A stretch of 64,000 nt of DNA. Source: Pleurostoma richardsiae. Lineage: Eukaryota > Ascomycota > Sordariomycetes > Calosphaeriales > Pleurostomataceae. The stretch spans positions 62,001 to 126,000 of the forward strand of contig JANBVO010000052.1 of NCBI GenBank assembly GCA_030052745.1. The letters run 5' to 3'. A program made the position numbers and the translations under genes. Below the pieces are notes generated by a model, which had not been told where the DNA came from, searched no databases, and saw only the letters and a list, made by a program, of their open reading frames with translations. Below, piece after piece: positions 20,598 through 30,297 of the stretch; the first letter of the stretch is position 1; each line of letters starts with the position of its first letter.

Positions 20598-21641
20598 ATG
20601 GAGGTCCTCGCCGACTTTATATCGCCGCTAGTTCAACTGGTCGAGATTCTCTCATACGTAGTCCAGACCCTGAAGGACTGGGAGAAACTTGCAGACGACG
20701 CCGTCTCGTTTGGATATCACTATGAAGCCGAAGCCTTCCTCAGGATGGTGCTTGAGGAGCGGACGCGAGTGCAAGGGGCCGAACACCCCAGGACAGTCGA
20801 TGCGAAGCAGATGCTCGCGCACGTCCTGGGCCTGCGTGGCAAATATGGGGAAACCGAAGCCTTACTTCGATCCGTGGTGGAGGTAGAGGTGAAAGTGTGC
20901 GGGCCCGAAAGCCCCGGGGCACTCATCATGACTGGAAGACTCGCCGTCACGCTCCGTGACCAGCAGCGATACCAAGAGGCCGAGGACTTGCTTCGACCGG
21001 TGATCAAGGTGATGAGAAGAGTGTACGGACCAGAAACTCTGCTGACACTCGACACGATGAACGAACTCGCGAGCACGCTCGGCGCCCACGGGAAACACGA
21101 GGAAGCCGAAGCCTTATTCCGATCGGTGCTCGAGTCTTCGCAGTGGGACGGACACTCCACGATCCTCGACACAAAGAAGGGTCTCGCGACTCTGCTCCGT
21201 GACCAGCAGAAGTACCAGGAAGCCGAAGATCTACTGCAGTCAGTGCTCGAGTCACAGCAAGAGCTGCTAGTTACGGCGCCACGGGGGACGGAACATGTTT
21301 TCCTCCTGCAATGTTCGCGAACTTGGAAGGAAATCGCGACCGTACTCGGCATGCAGCAAAAATATCTAGGAATGGAAGCCTGGCTTCAATGGGCAGCCTC
21401 TGTTCAGACGGCAGTTCTGGGTACTGAGCACCCTGAGAGACTCGACACGGCGAAGTGGCACGCGGTTGCGCTCGGTATCCAAGGCTATCACCAAGGAGCT
21501 GAGACCTCGCTTCGGACGGTCTTGTGGTCACAGATGAGAGTACTAGGGACCGAGCACCCTCAGACACTCGACACAAAGAAGAAGCTGGATTTTGTGCTCG
21601 CGATGGAGAATCGCGCGAAGGCGCTTTGGACCGAATACTGA
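20598..21641 (+). CDS. TPR protein, kinesin-light-chain-like
   Basis: Single exon, 347 residues, built of about seven TPR units with a 42-residue period: EAEAFLRMVLEERTRVQG, GETEALLRSVVEVEVKVCG, EAEDLLRPVIKVMRRVYG, EAEALFRSVLES, EAEDLLQSVLES and GAETSLRTVLWSQMRVLG, most followed by (T/A)EHP-x-TLD. This is the kinesin-light-chain/TPR_12 type common in fungal NLR-like and standalone proteins. The ATG at 20598 opens a short leader with a hydrophobic helix (FISPLVQLVEILSYVVQTL). The strong likeness between neighbouring units points to recent internal duplication. It should serve as a protein-binding scaffold; partners are unknown. Confidence 0.82.
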   Translation: MEVLADFISPLVQLVEILSYVVQTLKDWEKLADDAVSFGYHYEAEAFLRMVLEERTRVQGAEHPRTVDAKQMLAHVLGLRGKYGETEALLRSVVEVEVKVCGPESPGALIMTGRLAVTLRDQQRYQEAEDLLRPVIKVMRRVYGPETLLTLDTMNELASTLGAHGKHEEAEALFRSVLESSQWDGHSTILDTKKGLATLLRDQQKYQEAEDLLQSVLESQQELLVTAPRGTEHVFLLQCSRTWKEIATVLGMQQKYLGMEAWLQWAASVQTAVLGTEHPERLDTAKWHAVALGIQGYHQGAETSLRTVLWSQMRVLGTEHPQTLDTKKKLDFVLAMENRAKALWTEY

Positions 21642-22040
21642 AAGCCCAGGAGCTTACCTGGCAAGGCAGACTGACGACCGGGCGTCGCGCTGGTCGTTGC
21701 AGTTTGTCTCCCGAAGTGTTAGCCAGGCTGGGACAGCATCTCGTATTTAGGGGCATATATAGTAGAGGTGGAATGCTTGCCGTGCTTCGGTCCCTCCCGT
21801 AACATCTCCCATTCTTTATGTTCCGCATGCCGGCCTCCTCGGTCCTGAATCCGGGAGCGGAGGAAGGACGTGAGGAACGTAGAAGGAAGAGTGAACTAGA
21901 TTCCGCGACAAGCAGGGTACTGCTGTGACAGCCTACCTCGTGACAGGTCTTTTAGTCCGCAAAGAAAGAGAAGTGAAGGATTGACATTTAGTAATAATCC
22001 GCCCATAGTTTGCAGTGTGACCTCTGGAGGCCTAGATACA

Positions 22041-23126
22041 TCATTTCAGACTCTGTCTGCGGATATACTCCGCTTCGCTATCGATCCTGCGAAGCAACTT
22101 CCCCGTCGCAGCTTCGTCCTCGGCGGTCAGGTTTTTCTTGGCCCTGAGCTCGCCGACCAGCCCCTCCAGCAGCAGCAGCGCCGCTTCTACGTCACCAAGC
22201 TTGTCGTACACCAGCGCCAGCTTCTCCCCCAGCAGGACGGCCTCGAAGAAACGCTGCGATCGTAGGGCATTGTCGCGCAGCGCAGCGAGAATCTCGTCTG
22301 CTATTTTCGCTGCTTGCTCCCTGTCCGAGAACGACACGACAGCAAACGTTATCAGTCGGCTCTGTAGCGTCTCCGGATGGAGGCTGCCTAGCCTGAGACG
22401 CTGGGCTTCGAGAATGGCCACCAGCTTGTCTGCTTCGTCCTCGATGCCCCCGCTCAGGTGGGCAAGGTGAAGCACCTGCCGCGCAGACAAGACCAGGGGA
22501 TGTCGACCGTCAAGGTCAGAAGCCTCTCCCATGCTAGTGATATGTTCGTACCTGCTCTTGGCAAGCTCGAGGGTCTGCGGATCCTCCCGCAGCGTATTGG
22601 CAAGTTCTAAGGCCGCCTGGAGTGTGGCGATGCTGGTGTCACCCAGGGATGTTGTCCGAACCTCCAAAACCGCCTGTTGCACCTCGAGCACGAGTTCCCG
22701 CTTTGCGGACGGTTTGGTGGCCTCGACCCTTGCCCACAGCTCTAGGGTGTAGACGATGTCTGGATGAATGAAAACAGCTCCTGACACGTAGCCGTCATCC
22801 TCGTCGAACGGGACTTGGGCTGGTCGCCATTTCTCAACTCGCGTGCAGCGTGATAGCGCCGCCAAGATGTCCTGGACAATTGTCTCGGCCTCTGGTGTAT
22901 CCTCGGACGCATCTCGAATCTCAGGGCTTGAAGCCCCGACGGGGATGCTCAACAGGTCTCGCTCCCGCGCGAGGGCTTCTACCAGGGTGGTCTCTGAACG
23001 CAATAGATGGCCGATGAGAGACTCCGCAAACCCCCTTTCGGCGAGGCATCGTATGGTCCATGGATGATCTCGACCCCCAAAGCCTTCCTTGCAAGCGCAG
23101 GTCGCACTGACACGCACTTCAGTCAT
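22041..23126 (-). CDS. TPR-type protein, 5'-truncated paralogue of the gene at 61836
   Basis: 361 residues from ATG 23126. From RDHPWTIRCLAE to the end it is co-linear with the right-edge gene: both share HPWTIRCLAE, ALTQERDL or ALARERDL, IHPD...TLELWA, ATLQAAL-LANTLR, HPLALSARQ or HPLVLSARQ, REQA-KIADE and ALLLL-LVGE. The right-edge copy has 350 or more further N-terminal residues of TPR; here these are replaced by about 25 unrelated ones and a stop lies upstream. It is therefore a partial duplicate, perhaps no longer functional, although its own frame is intact. The region is TPR-like helices with no catalytic motif. Confidence 0.65.
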   Translation of the reverse strand: MTEVRVSATCACKEGFGGRDHPWTIRCLAERGFAESLIGHLLRSETTLVEALARERDLLSIPVGASSPEIRDASEDTPEAETIVQDILAALSRCTRVEKWRPAQVPFDEDDGYVSGAVFIHPDIVYTLELWARVEATKPSAKRELVLEVQQAVLEVRTTSLGDTSIATLQAALELANTLREDPQTLELAKSRYEHITSMGEASDLDGRHPLVLSARQVLHLAHLSGGIEDEADKLVAILEAQRLRLGSLHPETLQSRLITFAVVSFSDREQAAKIADEILAALRDNALRSQRFFEAVLLGEKLALVYDKLGDVEAALLLLEGLVGELRAKKNLTAEDEAATGKLLRRIDSEAEYIRRQSLK

Positions 23127-23841
23127 GCACTTCTTCACCCCGCTGCATCGAGCTCCAGCCGTAAGGCCGAACGACCGTCATATACATCGTCCAGCATTGT
23201 CGCAAGTCGCTCTTGCTCATCGGGGCACGTAAGGCGACATGTACGTTTACGGGCGATGATGCTAGAGCGGCCGCGAAAAGTACGATGCATGGTCACTGCG
23301 TGCGTGAGTGGCGGACCCCTTCCCGGAATACTTACGAAGTCGTTCGCCAGGTGGACCACAAGATGATATACAGCTAGCCAACACCGGCACGGAGCCGTGC
23401 TAGCGACCGGCAGCGACTGCTGTCACGGTCATCGCGGTCGTCATCATCACGGCTGCAGCATCGTCAGTTGTGGCTTGCTGTTCTTCAAGAGCGCCTTGTT
23501 TGAGACAGACTCCCGGGCACCAAATTCTGCATGGCAAATAACCACCGAGACTTCGTGGATGGCGCCAGTTACCACGCCCAGGCGCTGGCCTGGTCGGTCC
23601 TGAATGATATCTATCGCACGGCTCGGAGCCCTGTGGCCATGACGCCATCTAGGGTTGCTACTCGACTGGTCATCACACAGCCTATGGAGCCTATCGCGGA
23701 CAGCGGCGACTGAGCTGTTACCCAGTCACAGACCTAGTCACAGACTACGCGATTGATACCGGTATGACTTGGTAAACAAAAACGTATTCCTTGTAGCGAG
23801 TGTCTAAGGCTTTGATACATCCGTATACGATCCTCGTCCAG
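23127..23841. other. Intergenic
   Basis: A 74-codon minus frame (23135-23359) contains CPDEQERLATMLDDVYDG, which looks coding-like but stands alone. No other signal. Confidence 0.4.
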
Positions 23842-24531
23842 CTATCTGTTACGTCGTCTACGGCGAGGAGTTCCCGCCGAGCTTGATTCCGGCCACGTCA
23901 AGACCCTTGTGCTGGTGACTATGAAATTCGTCCGCCTCTCAGCTTCTGCCATACTACAGGCATTCTTCCGCGTCGTTGGGCCATCGAACGTCAGCCAGGA
24001 CATCTGATAATGGTCGGAAACCGCGAGACAGCGACGAAGTCGGTGAGCAAACTTTCGTGGCGTATGGCGTGTCCCATCGCGGTCACAATTCGCGACACAA
24101 CGCCCAACTTGTTTAGCCATCTCGAGTTCATCGTTGAAAGGAAGTATTGACAAGATCTTGGATGCACGATTGTGTTGACAGTATGTCTCCGCTAGCGCTC
24201 TGTAGAGAGGAAACAGTAGTTCCTCCATGCCTTTCCTCCGAAAGGTCGACCAGATAAGGGCCAAGGCTTCCTCGAGAACGGTTCTCTTCATGGCGTGGTG
24301 ACGGATGGCAAGCACCATGTCCCCCACTATCTGACTTGTCTGGAGATCTTCAGCATCGCATTGCCTCCGCAAGATCGTGAGAACGACCTGCCGTTCGTGC
24401 TTCCGGAATGCAGTCAAGGTACGGGGATCGGCTAGGATGGCAGGATAAATATCAGCGAGTCTTGGGAGACGTCCCAAGCTCTGGGCAAGTATGTGGAAGG
24501 GGACGCTGGATTTTGTACGGAGCTTCTTCGC
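23842..24531 (-). CDS. Hypothetical protein, helical, unknown function
   Basis: 229 residues from ATG 24531 (the frame is open upstream to 24633 without an ATG). The central part is predicted mostly helical: LADIYPAILADPRTLTAFRK, VVLTILRRQ, EALALIWSTFRRKGMEEL, FPLYRALAETYCQHNRAS. The end is Arg-rich (RRRRRNR). I do not recognise a family. The helical pairs resemble TPR-type repeats, and both neighbours on the map contain repeats or BTB domains, but that is context only. Confidence 0.5.
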   Translation of the reverse strand, partial: AKKLRTKSSVPFHILAQSLGRLPRLADIYPAILADPRTLTAFRKHERQVVLTILRRQCDAEDLQTSQIVGDMVLAIRHHAMKRTVLEEALALIWSTFRRKGMEELLFPLYRALAETYCQHNRASKILSILPFNDELEMAKQVGRCVANCDRDGTRHTPRKFAHRLRRCLAVSDHYQMSWLTFDGPTTRKNACSMAEAERRTNFIVTSTRVLTWPESSSAGTPRRRRRNR

Positions 24532-26221
24532 CATTGAACAGACGGTTGGAGGAACGAAGCCTGATCGTGGATGAGCGAGACGGCTGGAGATGGAGATGGA
24601 TATGGCGCGTTTTATGTTGCGGGGAGCTAGCACTCGACGCCACGCCTCCTATGTGGTTCTCGTCACCAACAAACCAGATGAAGGTGGGGCGTTGCAGTGA
24701 CAGTTGGTTTTCCACACTCGCCAAGCTCGGTGTATGTGCGGTACGCATGACGCGGAGCAGGGGCCGTGGTTGGATAGTTCGCAGGTGGGCGTGGTCCTTG
24801 ACCCGAACATCAGGCCGAGTGACTGCACGATGAGCCTTTCAGGTCCGCATATCAGTACGGTCGCGAGGGGGAGGGGGGCAGCCCCGGAGTTGCTGGCAGC
24901 CTGGTACCTGTTGACCTCGATGGATACTTAACGATACATGCGACAGCCAAAAACGGCTGAAAGTAGTAAATCTGCCCTATGCGCCAGCAAGATCATACAT
25001 GTACCAGTCAAGTACTGTGGAGCTTGGCACTGCCCCCATGTTGGTTCGGCCAAAAACGGTGTTGATTTCGGTAAAAGAGCCACAAGGACTCAGTATACTT
25101 CAGGATACAGCAAGGAGCCGAAAATGGCGGACAAGGTACCTCACCCACGAGCGACGGAAAGCAGGAGAAGCATCGTACCTACAAGGGTGTGTAAGGTCCA
25201 GTTTCCGTACAGGTACTGCCCCTGACCGACCTGCGCACGGACCTGATAGCGTTTCTGTTGGTTCTTGTCAGCGTGTGCAGTCCCACCAACATCACCTGCT
25301 GTCGAAAATGGACAGGGCGCATTCCGCGCTTTGGCAGGGCCCTGACCAGTCTCATTGGATCGGTGAGTACTGCGCATTGACCGCCCAAGTGACGACCCGG
25401 CGTCGGGCCACAATTTATTGCCTCTGTTCTGTCACCTGTCCGCAGCAGCCACACTCGGTTGCCATGGACTGGGCAGGTACCATATTGTGACTGAACAGAC
25501 GGGGATCGCTCACTTGTGCACTGCAAAGTATTGTGCAGTATTGTACTGTACTGCACAGTACAATCATAACAAAGCTGGATGACCGAATATCTGGTCGGGA
25601 AGGCTGAATTAGCTGGGAGAAGTACATGCGAGAATAAAACTGGGGCCTAGTAAAAGAGCATTCATGGCTTGGCGGCACCCCCGGTACATACTCAGCGCCG
25701 CCAGCTCCCAACGTGAGGCGAACCATCATGGCACTTTTGCGCTACATAGCAGAAATATGGCGAGATTATGGCTCTTCCGTGCCAGGGGAAAAGTTGTTGA
25801 AAGTCGTCATTCAGGGCGGTGCATGCAGTAAGCTCACAATCGTACCCAACCCCGCACTGCCAGCCAATCGCGTACTGCTACCCGGATTCGTTCTTCGAGA
25901 GCCTTGCACCCGAATGCGAGCACCTGAGAGAACTCGTCCTCGCCAACTACGAGCCGGAGGCCCGCGTCCGAGTAGAAATAGAACGGAATCTGGTCCCACG
26001 CAGTCTGCGTGCTTTCATTTTCCCCCTATCTGCGTACCTTCCTGCACTTTCAAGGCCTGGGTCTCGCTTTGCCACGATTTCAATCATTTTACGCATTCTC
26101 CGTCCGAATCCTCATCCTCTGGCGAGGACTTTCTCCCGCGAGTTCGAGCTTGAAGCTCACTGGCAATCTCGAATACAGCACTGTACGACCGAAAAACAGA
26201 GAAAAGGGGAACATTTAGGTT
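24532..26221. other. Long intergenic stretch with hairpin
   Basis: 1.7 kb without a supported gene. It holds a perfect hairpin at 25540-25564 (10-bp arms ATTGTACTGT and ACAGTACAAT around ACTGC). A pyrimidine-rich leader precedes the BTB gene at 26222. Confidence 0.55.
25540..25564. repeat. Perfect inverted repeat (hairpin)
   Basis: Ten-base arms, five-base loop. The arms contain the TACTGT/ACAGTA motif that recurs between genes in this window. It could be the end of a small DNA element or a structured transcript; no flanking terminal repeats were found. Confidence 0.8.
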
Positions 26222-27037
26222 ATGGCCCAACGACGAAGCGAGGAAGCATGGCAGCTGGTGCAGGACACCTACCAAGCGCACCGTGCGAACATGGCTCTCA
26301 CGGCACGGCCCATGCAGGCTTGGATAGAGCGAATGATCACCGGCTACGAGGCTCGAGGACAGAGCGAAGCGATCAGGTTCTGCATAAAACTTGCTGGGGA
26401 ATATCTCCAGGTGGGCAATGTCATGAAAGCTTTGGAAACAATCGACCGTGCGATCCCTTTATGGCAGCAAGTCAACTCCACGGATCCTCCGCTCCCTGCG
26501 TTGCATGAAGTACCGCACTTTATACCGCTGGCTAAGTCAATCCTTGGGGATCCAAAATCACGCGAAGCGCCGACGTTGGCTAGCTACATACGGACAAACA
26601 TCACGGCCCTTCCAATTACCGATGTGGTATCCCTCCTCGACGGTGTGATCCCGGATAGCCTGCGAGACGACATATCTGGACATCTGAGAGGTCTATCTGC
26701 GGATGCATGTGTTGCAGTTGATCAAGGACCGGAGATTCGCGTTCACAGCGAAGTCGTTGCGTATTGGTCTTCATATTTCGCGGTAGCACTGAGCCGCCGC
26801 TGGATAAGCACAGAGTCAGGGGGAGATATTCACTTTTCTGCAGAGTTTGTCTCTCAGAGATCATTAGAGACCGTGGTTGAATTCATGTACTCGGGCAGGT
26901 TCCGCCGGCCAGTTGGTGATGAAGAGGTGGATGAAGTTCGGGGAGCCGCCGACTATCTCGAGATCCCTGCCCTTACAGCAGCTATTGACGACTTCGAGGA
27001 AGCTGCTGCAGCGTGTGATCGGGCCTTGGGCAAATGA
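26222..27037 (+). CDS. BTB domain protein
   Basis: Single exon, 271 residues, ATG 26222. Residues 1-150 are helical (AWQLVQDTYQAHRANM, IRFCIKLAGEYLQVGNVMKA, LETIDRAIPLWQQV) and TPR-like. A BTB-type domain follows from about 158: GLSADACVAVDQGPEIRVHS, EVVAYWSSYFAVALSRRW, then FVSQRSLETVVEFMYSGRF. The order (D-x-V-x-V, H-x-x-V-x-x-x-S-x-Y-F, L-x-x-V-V-E-F-x-Y-S-G) is typical. The domain is slightly divergent. The same helical-then-BTB plan is seen at 58356, which hints at a shared origin. Probably an adaptor protein; substrate unknown. Confidence 0.82.
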   Translation: MAQRRSEEAWQLVQDTYQAHRANMALTARPMQAWIERMITGYEARGQSEAIRFCIKLAGEYLQVGNVMKALETIDRAIPLWQQVNSTDPPLPALHEVPHFIPLAKSILGDPKSREAPTLASYIRTNITALPITDVVSLLDGVIPDSLRDDISGHLRGLSADACVAVDQGPEIRVHSEVVAYWSSYFAVALSRRWISTESGGDIHFSAEFVSQRSLETVVEFMYSGRFRRPVGDEEVDEVRGAADYLEIPALTAAIDDFEEAAAACDRALGK

Positions 27038-28925
27038 CTATCTAGCAAGACAATACATTTTAGAAGTCAGAACGTTGATCCCCCATCTTGCACCCCCCTG
27101 CATCCCATTGCTTCGTTGCCACCTGCCTATGAAAACCCGTGAAACATTGCTCACAGCTTGAAGTCGCGGATCCAGTCAAGATGGATCCGATTAGCCAACT
27201 TAGAGACCGTTCCAGCGAGGTGTAGGGTTCGGCGAGAGGCACTCAGGCGTCGTGAAGCGGAAACACGGGGGTGCAGGCTCGGCGGCCCCGAGAACACGCA
27301 CCTCGGAGCCTTCAAAATCTATGTCGAATGCCGACAACCACTCGGGCCCGGGCAGTGGCCTGTGTGCAAGACACGTACCTGGCGCGATCCTGCTCTTGGC
27401 TGTGGAACGAATCCTCGGCCGGCAGCACACAACAGTACGCGAGGTCGGTCCTATCTAGGATCAGACACCCGGCTTCCCACATGGCGAGCCCGTGTCAGTT
27501 GTAGGCCGAGTTCCATGTCTTGGGCCGATCTGATGAAGGTATGTAAGACAGGTCCCATCCGGACGAGACGGAGCCCAGGGTCGGGCAGGACTGTGCGACA
27601 AGGGACTTGGGCAGGTTTGCCTCGTATGTAGGCCTCTCCAGCTCGGTAGATCCTCGCTGGATCGGGAAGAGCGGCTCCAGTACTCTTGGCGAAACCGGCA
27701 TGCCTCTTCTTTCGGGTCTTGACTCCGCATCTCCTGGGGTTCTCTCGCTGCCCACATCAGCTCGCGATCGAGGTACCGCCAGCTCTCCATAGATACGTGA
27801 AAATGCGGCCGCCACTGTCCACAGTCAGTTCATTGCGAGGCGTCGGGCATGGACTGTCTCGTACCGGCTAGCATGTCGCCGCCGGAATCATCAAATCCTA
27901 GGTCAAGAACGCGCAGGAAGCGTCGCCTTCCTCCGACCGTTCCAATGACGAGAATTGGGTGTCGTAGACCCATGCCGATGACAATCTGACTATCTGTCAA
28001 GGCGGGTGAAAGTAAAGTACCTCAGAAAGTAGTTCCTTTACGTGAAGGGTAAAGGGATCTCCACGGACGATCAGATGAAACAAGTAAACGAGTGAGGCAA
28101 ACCCGAAGGCTTCTGAACGAAGCCGGGAGTGGTTGTGGGCCGCGCGTGTGAGAGCTTGGTTGGTTGCGCTCCGTCTCAGAGCGCATGCTGGCGGCCGAAA
28201 GGTCAGGCCAGGATGGCTGCAAACACTGCAGGGGCTATCAGGATGGGTCATGAGGGCGATCAGCACAAATCCCTGTGTCCAATCGTAGGCTGTTACGCCA
28301 ACAATGCACGGCCTGGCTGCGATGGTTTGGACAGGCCACAGTGCTCACTACTCGGCAGTATGCCAACCTCGACGGCTGCACTGTATGTCGCGAGTGTACA
28401 GGGTCTGTTTCAACATGCATCTGTGAGGTTGTGAGCTGTATCGGCAACCCGGGCTCGTCGGCCAACGGCCAAACACCAGCAAGGGGGCTTAGGCATTGGT
28501 TTGGAGGAGGACATGTACCAACGGCACACGCGTTGACAGAACGAGAACATGTGCATCCAAACAACCTATGGGTCAGGGGGCTCCATTCTGATTCGTGGCA
28601 GCTTTAGGCGGGGTGGCAGGGCGAACTGCGCCGCCTTGCCTCCGAAATGAACTGGTCAGAGGTCAGTCGCAACGGTTGTCCAGCTCAGCCACCGCCCGTG
28701 TCCGCCGACGCACAGCCTCGTACCTAGACGCGATCTCTTTGCTCATCTCAGCGGTAGAGTGCAGTATCAGAGGCCGGATGAGTCATGCGTTTTCGGAGTT
28801 GGTATATATTGCCTGCTCTTCCCTGACCGCTTCATCGTATAACAGAGTCGTCATCTCTGCTGACCTCCGCTTCCTGCCACCGCCACCCCACGTTTCTGAC
28901 AGCTCGCGTGAATTCAACACCCGCA
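27038..28925. other. Intergenic, possible decayed gene
   Basis: No intact gene. On the minus strand between about 27815 and 27200, coding-like pieces occur in different frames (YEANLPKSLVAQSCPTL, GWDLSYIPSSDRPKTW, EWLSAFDIDFEGSEV), which may be a relic or an unmodelled spliced gene. The rest shows nothing. Confidence 0.35.
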
Positions 28926-30048
28926 ATGTCTGGCAGCAAGGCCCCCTCGAGCATCTGGAGACGCGGATCGTCGAGATCACCCTCGACCTCAGGCCCTGGC
29001 GGTACCAGCTCAGCTACCTCCCCGATCTCGCCTACACAAAACCCATTTGGCATCGCCTCGCCCGTCACGCGTCGGCCTTGTAAGCCTGCATTTCCCACCA
29101 ATTTCTGTCAAGAATACCACAGATATACTGTACAGCCGTACTGACAAGACTGATCCAGTCAGGGACCCCCCACCCGCCTACTCCGAGACACCCACCGCAG
29201 AGTCCGGCCCTGCTATCCCTACCCTGGCGGTAGGCGGCCCCGCGCCTGGGCAGCGGGCGGCCTCGCCGTCGCCGTCCCTCTTCAGCATCTCCACGCCCGA
29301 GGACCCCTACGCCTTCCTCTCCGTGTTCGACACCGTCTTCGTCATCGACGACAGCTACTCTATGCGTGGCCGCTCCTGGGACGAGGTGCGCGCCTGCCTC
29401 GCCGCCATCGTCCCAATCTGTGCCGCCCACGACGAAGATGGTCTAGACGTCTACTTCCTCAACCACCGCTCCATCGCCGGCATCAACGCCCCCGCAGGCA
29501 AGGCCACTGGCGGCTACTACAACGTCGTCTCCGCCGACACCGTGGAACGCATCTTCACCACTGTCCGCCCGCGCAACTACACGCCCACCGGCACGCGGCT
29601 GCACCACGTGCTCTATGCGTACATGCGGCGATACGAGGCCGCGGTGCGTGCGGCGGGCGGTGACACGGACGGCGCCGACGTCGCGGGCATCAAGCCCATC
29701 AACGTGATCGTCGTCACGGACGGGGTGCCGTCAGACGACCCGCAGAGCATCATCGCTGCGGTAGCGCGCCGGCTCGACAAGCTCGACGCCCCGCCACACC
29801 AGATCGGTGTGCAGTTCTTCCAGGTCGGCAATGAACCAGGTGCCGCGGAGGCGCTGCGTGAGCTAGACGACGCGCTGGCTGAGGAGCAAGGGGTGCGCGA
29901 CATGGTAGACACCGTCACGTTCAATGCCGCCGACGCAGGCGGTGTGCCGACGCTGACGGCCGACGCGGTGCTCAAGACGGTGCTGGGTGCGGTGCACAAG
30001 AAGCACGACCAGAAGAGGCTCAGCGCGGAGGGCGACGGCAGTTCTTGA
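28926..30048 (+). CDS. VWFA-domain protein (2 exons)
   Basis: Exons 28926-29079 and 29159-30048, intron 79 bp (GTAAGC...TCCAG), 347 residues. A Ser/Pro-rich leader (NPFGIASPVTRRPF joined across the splice to RDPPPAYSETP) precedes a von Willebrand A domain at about 110-320. Its MIDAS metal site is complete: DTVFVIDDSYSM with D-x-S-x-S at 115-119, the Thr in YTPTGTRLH, and the Asp in VIVVTDGVPSDD. Fungal proteins of this build are cytosolic and uncharacterised; a metal-dependent adhesion or scaffold role is the family expectation. The PPPAYSE motif in the leader resembles a PPxY site that could be bound by Nedd4-type WW ligases (inference). Confidence 0.88.
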
Positions 30049-30297
30049 GCCCATAGAGAGAGATCGCAATGTAATCCTCATTGTTATGTATGTAACTCCG
30101 GCATGAAAAGCTAGGTGTGTTCTCCAATGTAGTATTCGGCTTCCTGGATCCACGTTACCGATCTCTTGACACTTCCTGGGTCGTGCTTGTGTTACATCTG
30201 CGTGAGGCAAACCCGCTCGCATTCGCGACCATAACTCGCCCCTTTACATGCAAATGAAAAAAAAGTCCATATCACATTGAGAACCACCCTCGCCGCA

